A stretch of DNA of 15,448 bases. It comes from Methanosarcina sp. UBA402 (GTDB lineage Archaea; Halobacteriota; Methanosarcinia; Methanosarcinales; Methanosarcinaceae). The translations under genes were made by a program, and so were the position numbers. The notes below the pieces were generated by a model. It did no database searches. It was given only the letters and a program-made list of their open reading frames with translations, and had not been told where the DNA came from. Positions within the stretch are counted from its first letter, which is position 1. Each line of letters starts with the position of its first letter. Shown piece after piece: positions 1-7,154 of the stretch. The DNA lies in assembly GCA_002509325.1 (NCBI GenBank), contig DADO01000231.1, positions 3,498-18,945 on the forward strand. Reading direction: 5' to 3'.

Positions 1-91
1 CGCAACGGTTGCGGTGTAACGTTTAGATTTGAAAGCCTTATCCCCAAACCCTATCCGGCGTGGTCAACCGGCGCAACGGTTGCACGAAAAC

Positions 92-129
92 TCTGGGGCA
101 AGTTATGTATTCTGGGGCAAGTTATGTAT
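92..129. repeat. Perfect 19-bp tandem duplication upstream of the methyltransferase gene
   Basis: The unit TCTGGGGCAAGTTATGTAT occurs at 92-110 and again at 111-129 without a gap. The second copy runs directly into the TATA-like sequence of the gene that starts at 180. It could be a regulator-binding repeat or a slippage/transposition scar; the sequence alone does not decide. Nearby, CGCAACGGTTGC, an inverted repeat with a 1-nt centre, occurs at 1-12 and 72-83. Confidence 0.85.
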
Positions 130-133
130 ATAT
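127..133 (+). promoter_or_regulatory. Candidate archaeal TATA box for the methyltransferase gene
   Basis: TATATAT at 127-133 is the best TATA-like sequence before the start codon at 180. With the usual archaeal distance of about 25 nt, transcription would begin near 155-160 and leave a short leader. No clear purine-rich BRE precedes it, and no obvious Shine-Dalgarno sequence precedes the ATG. Prediction from motif and spacing only. Confidence 0.35.
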
Positions 134-179
134 CTCTTTTTCGAAATCTTGATATGAGATTATCCGAATCTAAACAGAT

Positions 180-1136
180 ATGCTTTTACAGGAACTTCTT
201 GGCATTGATGAAGAGATCTATTTTGTAGAGGAAAGTTATCTTGCCCAAAGGACGATTGAGCGTACGCTTGATTATCTAAACGGAATCCGGAAGTTTGCAG
301 AGGAGCAGCGGATTCAATTCCTGAGGGTAAGGGAAGGAGAGCACACGCTTGGGATATTGCTCTTTAATCCAGCAGATGAGACAGTTCCTGTAGATTTCTG
401 GTCGGTTTTTACGGGCGCTCTTGCGGAAGCTCATTCAAAAAAAGATTTCGAGGCTCTTGCAGATTCTCTTCTTGTTTTTAATCCCCCTGAAAAAGAGATT
501 GAAATTTCTTCGGAAAACTGGCGAGATGCCGTTAATGAGTACTATTCCCTTATGCTTGTAAACCGGAACCTCTGTCCGGGTTGTGCTGTCAGGCCTGAGT
601 CTTATAAAAATGTTTTTTCTGAAAATCGTGTGCAAAGAGTAGCAGAAATCTTCGACATCCTTCAAAAAAAAGGGTTTTACCATGAAGGCAGGCTTCTTGA
701 AGTCTGCTGTGGAAATGGGATGTCCACGCTTGCTCTTTACAGGCTTGGGCTTGATCCACTTGCTGTGGAAATCAATAAATGTGTAGTCTGCCAGGGCCTT
801 GAACAGGGGGTTTTGAACCCTAGAAGAACAGTTGTAATGGATGCAACCGCCCTTTCCAGATATTTTGAGCCAGGAAGCTTTGACACCGTTATGGGATTTA
901 TGCTGGGACTTGTCTATGAATTCAATAAAGAACTCTGGACTAATATTATCAGAGAAGCGGTCTTGGTCGCAAATGAGGGTGCTCTTATACTTTTTACAGT
1001 TAGCAGTAAGCCTGAAATTGAAATCCTTGCCAGAGCTCTGCTCAGGGCAGGAGTTAAAGGTGAGATTGTAGATAATACCGACTCTGAGGGGACTTACGAT
1101 CAGTGGCTCTTTGTAGGAAGGAAACAGACAAAATAA
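180..1136 (+). CDS. Class I SAM-dependent methyltransferase, substrate unknown
   Basis: The protein has 318 residues. A Rossmann-type methyltransferase core fills the second half: motif I LLEVCCGNG at 172-180, an acidic residue in LAVEINK (E197) in the position that usually contacts the ribose, VVMDAT around D221, and FDTVMGFMLG at 234-243 as the motif IV region. The first 140 residues are less recognisable and may be a substrate-specific domain. Two CxxC pairs stand out, CPGC at 132-135 and CVVC at 201-204, plus CC at 176-177; they may bind metal or be redox-active, which is inference. An in-frame TAA at 171-173 limits the start to 180 or later, so ATG 180 is the longest possible start, although no good ribosome binding site precedes it. 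The gene stands alone, followed by mobile-element debris. The fold call is firm; the methyl acceptor cannot be named. Confidence 0.8.
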   Translation: MLLQELLGIDEEIYFVEESYLAQRTIERTLDYLNGIRKFAEEQRIQFLRVREGEHTLGILLFNPADETVPVDFWSVFTGALAEAHSKKDFEALADSLLVFNPPEKEIEISSENWRDAVNEYYSLMLVNRNLCPGCAVRPESYKNVFSENRVQRVAEIFDILQKKGFYHEGRLLEVCCGNGMSTLALYRLGLDPLAVEINKCVVCQGLEQGVLNPRRTVVMDATALSRYFEPGSFDTVMGFMLGLVYEFNKELWTNIIREAVLVANEGALILFTVSSKPEIEILARALLRAGVKGEIVDNTDSEGTYDQWLFVGRKQTK

Positions 1137-1186
1137 TCTATATTGTTTATCTGGCATAAACCCAATTATGTTATTATAAGTAATCA

Positions 1187-1216
1187 TAAGGATCCTAAAG
1201 GTAAGGATCCTAAAGG
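1187..1216. repeat. 15-bp perfect tandem duplication
   Basis: TAAGGATCCTAAAGG occurs at 1187-1201 and 1202-1216. It lies exactly where the readable integrase sequence begins, so it probably marks the junction at which the 5' end of the integrase gene was lost. Each unit contains the palindrome AGGATCCT. Confidence 0.8.
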
Positions 1217-1880
1217 ACTATTTAAGGAAGTACAAAGCCTACGGACTTAAAGAAGTAACTATCAAAATGGCTGAAGTTACTCTGACACCTTTTATTGATT
1301 GGGTAGTGATAAAAGATCTACAAGCGTTTACACCCGATAATATATACGATTACTTGGACTTTATAGGCAACTACAAACGGACAACGAAAGCTGGTAAAGT
1401 CATAATAAGTATTCCCCAAATACAAAACAGCGGATCCTGATCATACTCAAGAAGTTTTTAAGTTATGTTAATCCCGACCTCAGAGCGGTCATTAAACTGC
1501 GAGAATTAAAGGACGGGAAAATTCCAGAGGACATACTAACCCAAGACGAAATCAAGAAACTTATCGAAGCGAATAGAAGCACTAGTGCATCGATTCCAAA
1601 ATAAGTCCCTTGTTTAGCGAGAAATTTATTGATCAACAGACAAGCTAAGAAACAATGTTTTATGGACGTACTTTGGAATCGCAGCACTAGGGATGGAGCC
1701 ATTCTCGCCACTTTTTACGAAAGCTGAGCACGAAGAGGAGAATTGTTGGAGGTGCGACTAAAGCACGTAACCTTCGATGAGAAAGGAGCTATACTGAATA
1801 TTCAAAGAGGGAAAACAGGTAATCACCGCATAAGACTCGATTTGGCTTTTCCTTATTTAAGGCAGTGTGCGGAAAGTTGA
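1216..1880 (+). pseudogene. Decayed XerC/XerD-type tyrosine recombinase (phage integrase family)
   Basis: Read in pieces, the region gives a recognisable integrase. From 1216 one frame reads DYLRKYKAYGLKEVTIKMAE and continues as a SAM-like N-terminal core-binding domain. Near 1395-1405 the reading shifts to another frame, giving SPNTKQRILIILKKFLSYVN and then ILTQDEIKKLIEA, a typical entry to the catalytic domain. The frame is split by a small inverted-repeat element at 1582-1690. It resumes with RDGAILATFYES, hits a TGA at 1725-1727 where a glycine codon is expected, and continues ARRGELLEVRLKHV, which carries the first catalytic arginine region, then GKTGNHRIRL, the beta-hairpin with the conserved lysine. 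After about 1865 the similarity stops, so box II (HxxR, H/W) and the tyrosine nucleophile are missing. No start codon remains. It cannot encode an active recombinase. It may once have mobilised the neighbouring restriction operon; this is inference. Confidence 0.85.
1582..1690. mobile_element. Small non-autonomous inverted-repeat element (MITE-like) inside the integrase
   Basis: Terminal inverted repeats lie at 1586-1608 and 1664-1686, identical at 19 of 23 positions, with the shared core CGATTCCAAA. They are flanked by CTAG on both sides (1582-1585 and 1687-1690); the identity of the flanks actually extends to AGCACTAG (1578-1585 and 1683-1690), so the target duplication is 4 bp or up to 8 bp. 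Removing 105 bp (element plus one flank copy) restores an uninterrupted, in-frame integrase reading, NRSTRDGAILATFYE, which strongly supports insertion. The 101-bp interior encodes nothing. The parent transposase is not in the window, and the family is not identified. Confidence 0.75.
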
Positions 1881-1895
1881 CACCGTGACGCCCTC

Positions 1896-2069
1896 GGTTC
1901 TATTTTATGATACTTTTTGCTGGTTCTATTTTATTAGGACTTACGCAGTTGAACAAAAAACCAGTAATATGAAGCACCAAACTCTCCAAAGTATGATCTT
2001 CTTGGCAAGCTCTAATGTGCTTGGTTTTACATCTCAAGTGCGTAACTCCTATTTATGATACTTTTTGCT
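1896..2069. repeat. 26-bp tandem duplication, second copy split by an inserted element
   Basis: A 26-bp unit beginning GGTTCTATTTTAT and ending GATACTTTTTGCT lies at 1896-1921. A second copy follows directly at 1922-1934 and resumes at 2052-2069, with TTTAT present on both sides of the interruption. The duplication therefore predates the insertion of the 117-bp element. Confidence 0.75.
1935..2051. mobile_element. 117-bp MITE-like element with 5-bp target duplication
   Basis: The ends are inverted repeats: TAGGACTTACGCAGTTGAA at 1935-1953, and the complement of TAGGAGTTACGCACTTGAG at 2033-2051, identical at 16 of 19 positions; weaker complementarity continues inward around the AAAACCAG and TTGGTTTT segments. 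TTTAT flanks both ends (1930-1934 and 2052-2056). The empty site can be read from the intact tandem copy at 1896-1921, which confirms both the boundaries and the 5-bp duplication. It has no coding capacity. The repeats differ from those of the element at 1582-1690, so a different transposase must have moved it. Confidence 0.75.
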
Positions 2070-2308
<239 letters not shown>

Positions 2309-5299
2309 TTAGCTGTCGTCCCAGGTTAGCGAAAATAAAGTGTCCATGACGGCACGGCGGAAGGATTCGTTATCGCTAAACTGCTTGAAAAATTCGGTCT
2401 CAACGCTCATTCGTGCAATTGCTGCGCGTTGGGCAGCTTTGTCAAGCTCAATGCGAGCGTTTTGCTTGTCTGAGTTTTTTCGAGCATTCTGGTAAGCTGT
2501 ATCTGCCAGCACGGCTGCCGGGAGTTCTTCAGTTATCAGGTGGATAATCCTATCGGAATCAGTCCAAATCCCGCCAAACTGGTCATTAAAACTTTTGATA
2601 ATATTACTAAGCCGGTCTAATTCTGGTTCGGATTTGAACCCATGACCGCTTGTAGGTACAGGCTCGATTTCGGCATCTGAATCTGGAAGCTGGAGTTTTA
2701 CTACAGCCTGTTTTTCAGCCCTGTAGCTATCCATATCTATGGCTTCGAGGATGCCCTTAGAGAGGTCTTCTTCGATAGGAGCTGGCAGTTTGGGTATCAA
2801 GAAGTTGAGGAATATTGAGAGCTTTTCCCATTCGGCGTCTGTATAGGGAAGAATGGACGCAAGGAAGCCATAGGTACGGTTGAAAGCTTTTGCTTTGCCT
2901 TTGAAATCGACCTGTCCGTCTGCATCAAGCTGGTTTTTGTAAACGGCTACGCAGGTGTCAAGGATGGGATCGAGTTTATCGCGGTCAGAGCCGCTGAGGT
3001 AAAACTCAACTAACTGCTCGATGTCCTCTGGCGCATAGACCTGGTAACTGTCAAGGTCGGACTTCAGGTCGTGAAGCTTGTTGGGGTCAGTCTCATCGCT
3101 CAGGATTGTCGTGCGGTAGTAATCTGAGAAAGCAGCCTGAATTGTATCAGTGTTATTCATAAAGTCAAGCACAAAAACATCGTGCTTCTGAGGGTGTGCC
3201 CGGTTAAGCCTTGAGAGTGTCTGCACAGCCTTGATGCCAGCAAGCACCTTGTCCACATACATTGTATGCAGAAGCGGCTCGTCATAGCCGGTCTGGAATT
3301 TGTCGGCACAGACAAGGAACCTGTAAGGCTCTTCTTTGATCTTCTCTTCAATCTTATTTGATGGGAAGCCGTTTAATGAAGCTTCAGTAACTTTTACTCC
3401 TCCGTATTCGCGCTCTCCTGAAAAAGCGACAATTGCCTGATATGGGCTTTTCCTCTCAATGAGGTAGTCGCGGATAGCATAATAGTACTGAATTGCTCGT
3501 TCGACCTCGTCCGTAACCACCATTGCCCTTGCCTGCCCGCCAATTTTGTTAAGTGCGATCACCTGCTCATGAAAATGATCGACCATGATTTCAGCTTTGA
3601 GCTGGATAGCGTAGTCATGACTCTCAACATATTTGCGGAGTTTCTTCTTTGCCTTTTTGGTGTCGAATTCAGGATCTCCTTCCACGGTCTTTATTAATTT
3701 GTAGTAGCTGTTCACAGGAGTATAGTGGCTGAGCACGTCGAGGATGAACCCTTCCTGAATTGCCTGCTTCATGGTGTAGCTGTGGAAAGGCTGGTACTTT
3801 GTCTGTGCGCTTTCCTGATAGGGTTCCCCGAAGAGTTCCAGAGTCTTGTTTTTTGGGGTTGCGGTAAATGCAAAGTAACTGGCGTTAAGCGGCATTTTCC
3901 GGGTCCGCATACGTTTTTCCAATGCATCGTTGACGGTGTCTTCAGGGTCTTTGGGATCGAAGAGAGCTTCGTTCATTGCTGCTGATGTGCGCCCTCCCTG
4001 GCTGGAGTGTGCCTCGTCAATGATGATTGCGAATTTCCGCCCAAGATGGTCCGTTCCAATCTCGTCGAGGATGAACGGGAATTTCTGCACCGTAGAAATG
4101 ATTATCTTTTTCCCACTTTCAATGAATTTCCTGAGGTCGCCTGAGTGTTCGGCGTGCCCTACTGTTGAGCTCACCTGGGCAAACTGTTTGATTGTGTCAC
4201 GGATCTGCCTGTCAAGTACACGCCGGTCAGTGATGACAATAATGGAGTCGAAGACTTCTCTGTCATCTTTTTTAAGGCCGATAAGCTGGTGGGCGAGCCA
4301 GGCAATGGAATTGCTTTTGCCACTGCCAGCCGAGTGCTGGATAAGATATCGGTTGCCTGCGCCATGTTGACCTGCGTGAGCAAGAAGCTTTCTTACGACG
4401 TCGAGCTGGTGGTAACGAGGAAATATCTGTACTTTCCTGTCGATTTTCCTTGTTTTCTCGTTTTTATACTTCACTACCTGCGCGTAGTTCTCAAGAATGC
4501 CGGTGAGCCCCTTGGGCGTGAGGATCCGCTTCCAGAGGTAATCGGTCTTGATGCCGTTCGGATTCGGAGGGTTGCCTGCACCGTCATTATATCCCTGGTT
4601 GAAGGGGAGGAACCAGGAGCTTTTGCCTTTTAGGTGAGTGCAGAATTTCACCTGCTGGTCATCGACAGCAAAATGTGCCACACAGCGCCCGAACTGGAAC
4701 AGCAGCTCCCGCGGGACACGGTCCCTTTTATACTGCTCAACAGCGTCTTCTACAGTTTGTTTTGTAAGGCTGTTTTTGAGCTCAAATGTAGCTACAGGCA
4801 GCCCGTTGATGAAAAGCGCAAGGTCAAGGGCAAGCTTTGTTTCATCCCGGCTGTACCTGAGCTGCCTGGTTACGCTGAAGCGGTTCAGGGCATTTTGTTT
4901 TTCGGCTTTTGTGTTTCCGGGTGTGGGAGTGCCGTAGAAAAGCTCGATGTGGTGAGGCCCGTGTTTTATGCCGCTTCGCAGCACGTCGATTATGCCGCGT
5001 TTTGTGATTTCCCCCTGCAGGCGGAAGAGGAATTTCTGCCGGCTGGGGCTGGGGTTTCCAAGGTCAAGGGCTTCTGCCAGCTCGGGCTGGGTTGATTTCA
5101 GGAAAGCAGCGAGCTGAACCGGGTCCACGGCATATTCGCGGTTGTAGTCCTGCCAGCGCCCGAGTATCCAACCGGTGCCGCCGTAGAGGGCTGTCGCTTC
5201 TTTGCCCATGTCTGCTGCTTTCCCAGGGTCGTTTTTCGTTCCTGTCATTGCTTCGACAATGAGGGTTTCAAGTCCCTTTTCGGTGGTATCGGTTGACAT
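2309..5299 (-). CDS. hsdR: Type I restriction enzyme, HsdR (R) subunit
   Basis: The motor and nuclease subunit of a type I restriction-modification complex. It joins the HsdM-HsdS methyltransferase, translocates DNA using ATP and cuts unmodified DNA at a distance. Of 996 residues, the N-terminal domain carries the PD-(D/E)xK-type nuclease site (D159 in LALDLALF, then E173-L-K175). The helicase core follows: Walker A SAGSGKS at 323-329, DEAH at 428-431, motif III FTATP at 478-482, QTGYDEP at 669-675 and the arginine-finger motif QTLSRLNR at 693-700. The C-terminal third is the HsdM-binding and helical part. Length and motif order are normal and no damage is seen. The start ATG lies 2 nt after the hsdS stop, and GAGG inside the hsdS end supplies the ribosome binding site, so translation is probably coupled. 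It is the last gene of the operon. Confidence 0.96.
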   Translation of the reverse strand: MSTDTTEKGLETLIVEAMTGTKNDPGKAADMGKEATALYGGTGWILGRWQDYNREYAVDPVQLAAFLKSTQPELAEALDLGNPSPSRQKFLFRLQGEITKRGIIDVLRSGIKHGPHHIELFYGTPTPGNTKAEKQNALNRFSVTRQLRYSRDETKLALDLALFINGLPVATFELKNSLTKQTVEDAVEQYKRDRVPRELLFQFGRCVAHFAVDDQQVKFCTHLKGKSSWFLPFNQGYNDGAGNPPNPNGIKTDYLWKRILTPKGLTGILENYAQVVKYKNEKTRKIDRKVQIFPRYHQLDVVRKLLAHAGQHGAGNRYLIQHSAGSGKSNSIAWLAHQLIGLKKDDREVFDSIIVITDRRVLDRQIRDTIKQFAQVSSTVGHAEHSGDLRKFIESGKKIIISTVQKFPFILDEIGTDHLGRKFAIIIDEAHSSQGGRTSAAMNEALFDPKDPEDTVNDALEKRMRTRKMPLNASYFAFTATPKNKTLELFGEPYQESAQTKYQPFHSYTMKQAIQEGFILDVLSHYTPVNSYYKLIKTVEGDPEFDTKKAKKKLRKYVESHDYAIQLKAEIMVDHFHEQVIALNKIGGQARAMVVTDEVERAIQYYYAIRDYLIERKSPYQAIVAFSGEREYGGVKVTEASLNGFPSNKIEEKIKEEPYRFLVCADKFQTGYDEPLLHTMYVDKVLAGIKAVQTLSRLNRAHPQKHDVFVLDFMNNTDTIQAAFSDYYRTTILSDETDPNKLHDLKSDLDSYQVYAPEDIEQLVEFYLSGSDRDKLDPILDTCVAVYKNQLDADGQVDFKGKAKAFNRTYGFLASILPYTDAEWEKLSIFLNFLIPKLPAPIEEDLSKGILEAIDMDSYRAEKQAVVKLQLPDSDAEIEPVPTSGHGFKSEPELDRLSNIIKSFNDQFGGIWTDSDRIIHLITEELPAAVLADTAYQNARKNSDKQNARIELDKAAQRAAIARMSVETEFFKQFSDNESFRRAVMDTLFSLTWDDS

Positions 5300-5301
5300 G
5301 T

Positions 5302-6666
5302 TTATTCTTCCTCTATTTCGCAGTCAATTTCTTCTTCAGTAGTCTCTTCGTCCTCAGCCAGCTCTTCATCGAGAGCTTCGGTTTCATCGGTTTCTTCAGG
5401 CAGGTTCGCCGCCGCCTCTCTCACATCCAGTTTTCCAGTTACAACGTCAGCTATCAGGCGGGTGCGGTATTCGTGGAGAAGGGAAATCTCTCGGTGTGCT
5501 TGGGAAATTGTCACAAGAAGCGGAGTTGTTTCGGTTCTAATGCTCTCAATGATGCATTCTTGTTCTTCTATTGGTGGAACAGCAATTGCGATACTCATTA
5601 ACCTGTCTTGAGTTAGCTTAGGTTGAGCAGCGCCAGAAATCCAGGGTTTATAGTTCAGAGTTTCCATGAGATTAGACAAATACTCCAAATTTCCCTTTAC
5701 TGGCTTAAGAATATGAGCGTGGTTATTCACCCAAAACTTGCCACGGGCAATAATCGCCAGAGGCAAATTACGCAGGACAAGGTTTGCTCCATCTTCTGCG
5801 ATTAGTAACAATTCATCGTCAAAAAGGTAGTTATCCACCTTGTCGATTACACCCGATGCTCCATAATAATCGAATTGTCTCAATGTCATATTACCTCGCT
5901 CAGTCCCACTTAATGGAATGCGCTGATGATTGAGACATTTGAATTCATTCTTGACCCGCGACACTTCCCAATGCTCCGGCACATCCCCTAACCATTCCAC
6001 CCCCGAATTCTTCATCTTTACATTAGGATCGAGCCCACGCGTGACGGCTTGATGAATAATCGCTTGCTTTTGCTCCTCCAGCAACTTGATAAGTTTCTGT
6101 TTTGCACGAATGTAGCGCCGGATGCGCCGGTCGAAGTGATCGAGATAACGGACGATGGCGGATTGTTCGGAGTTTGGCGGGAAACAAAGCAAGAGATTAC
6201 CAATGAAACCCCAATCTGCTCTTGGCATTTTTGCCCCATAAGTTGAGCTGTTTATCACATCAATTATGGGTTTTGAACGAAGTATATTTTCTAAGAAAGG
6301 GGAAAGTATAGCAGATGAACGTGGACGAAGAACAAGAAACTCCCCAACGCAGACACCCTCAACAGAGAGCCGGGTAACTTTCGCAAGGTAAGGACGCAGC
6401 TTTCCAAACAACACATCGTCACGATGGAATCGCTTTACTTGGCTGTCGAATGTAATATTATTATTGGGAAGTCGTACTCGTCCTGTCCAGCTTTCAACAT
6501 GCTCTAAGGCCACGTAGACTTCATCAGGTTTTTTTTCTGAGGTCTGGTCATTTATCTGAGCGACAGCAGCTTTCAAACGCTCTACTTCCCAATGTTCCGG
6601 CACCTCCCCCAGCCAGGGAACGCCGGAATCTTTGTATGCAGGGTAGGGTTTGAGGTTATGAAGCAT
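5302..6666 (-). CDS. hsdS: Type I restriction enzyme, HsdS (specificity) subunit
   Basis: DNA-recognition subunit that sets the target of both methylation and restriction. From the ATG at 6666 it has 454 residues, with the expected pseudo-twofold plan: a conserved block YKDSGVPWLGEVPEHWEV at 11-28, the first target-recognition domain to about 165, a helical spacer with IRRYIRAKQKLIKLLEEQKQ around 182-201, then the repeated block MKNSGVEWLGDVPEHWEV at 218-235, the second recognition domain, and a closing helix ending RLIADVVTGKLDVREAA. The tail after about 424 is extremely acidic, almost only E and D. The reading frame extends upstream to 6732, but the start at 6666 is preferred because AAAGGGGG gives a ribosome binding site and the conserved N-terminus begins there. 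It overlaps the DUF1016 gene by 11 nt. The two recognition domains imply a bipartite target that cannot be predicted here. Confidence 0.94.
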   Translation of the reverse strand: MLHNLKPYPAYKDSGVPWLGEVPEHWEVERLKAAVAQINDQTSEKKPDEVYVALEHVESWTGRVRLPNNNITFDSQVKRFHRDDVLFGKLRPYLAKVTRLSVEGVCVGEFLVLRPRSSAILSPFLENILRSKPIIDVINSSTYGAKMPRADWGFIGNLLLCFPPNSEQSAIVRYLDHFDRRIRRYIRAKQKLIKLLEEQKQAIIHQAVTRGLDPNVKMKNSGVEWLGDVPEHWEVSRVKNEFKCLNHQRIPLSGTERGNMTLRQFDYYGASGVIDKVDNYLFDDELLLIAEDGANLVLRNLPLAIIARGKFWVNNHAHILKPVKGNLEYLSNLMETLNYKPWISGAAQPKLTQDRLMSIAIAVPPIEEQECIIESIRTETTPLLVTISQAHREISLLHEYRTRLIADVVTGKLDVREAAANLPEETDETEALDEELAEDEETTEEEIDCEIEEE

Positions 6667-7120
6667 TGTAAGCCCCCTTTGCCTCGCGTTTCGTCCACCG
6701 CTCACGCAGACACATATGCAGATAGAACACACGCTCTTCCGGCTGTTTGCAACGGCTCATAATCAGGAGGTTGTGCATCCAGCTCAATTGTCGCCTCAGT
6801 GCGGCGACAATTTCCTCGTCCGGGAATACTTCAGCAAATTGGATCATTCGATGCAGGTTTTTCACTGAGAATCCATTACCGTAATCAGCTGCCAATTCTC
6901 GCCCCAGTGAAGCTACAATCTCCTGCCCATACTCTGCCCGCTCACCTCTAAGGACCTCTTCACGGATACGTTTGCCGATATTCCAGTAAAGCGTTGTCAG
7001 CCCGGCGTTAATGGTACTGGCCACAGCAGAGCGGGTAGCTTCGATCATCTGGCAAAGATCTTCCAGCAGAAGAGAATTATTCGAAGGTTTTCCGAGTTCA
7101 CGTTTGTCATTATGGCTCAT
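6656..7120 (-). CDS. DUF1016 N-terminal-domain protein (YhcG-type), lacking the nuclease half
   Basis: The protein has 154 residues and resembles only the N-terminal domain of the YhcG/DUF1016 family. The signature runs AVASTINAGLTTLYWNIGKR (31-50), then ERAEYGQEIVASLGRELAAD, GFSVKNLHRMIQFAE (83-97) and LSWMHNLLIM (112-121), ending ERWTKREAKGAYNAS. Full-length members are about 330-370 residues and continue into a PD-(D/E)xK nuclease domain, which is absent here; the stop lies just after the conserved RW position. AGGAG precedes the ATG at a suitable distance. It lies 34 nt after hsdM and overlaps hsdS by 11 nt, so it is co-transcribed and probably translationally coupled with HsdS. Its role is unknown; a DNA- or protein-binding accessory factor of the restriction complex is a reasonable inference. 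It could also be a truncated remnant retained for the hsdS ribosome binding site. Confidence 0.85.
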   Translation of the reverse strand: MSHNDKRELGKPSNNSLLLEDLCQMIEATRSAVASTINAGLTTLYWNIGKRIREEVLRGERAEYGQEIVASLGRELAADYGNGFSVKNLHRMIQFAEVFPDEEIVAALRRQLSWMHNLLIMSRCKQPEERVFYLHMCLRERWTKREAKGAYNAS

Positions 7121-7154
7121 TGAATCTCTCTCCTGGTCTCTACCTGACGGAAAC

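Noticed and set aside
435..1187. 250-codon open frame on the minus strand opposite the methyltransferase
   Set aside because: It has no recognisable domain and lies wholly antisense to a gene with clear methyltransferase motifs; it is a shadow frame.
6667..6732. Upstream extension of HsdS (start at 6732)
   Set aside because: The extra 22 residues are cysteine-rich, unlike the family, and overlap the DUF1016 gene; the ATG at 6666 has a ribosome binding site and matches the usual N-terminus.
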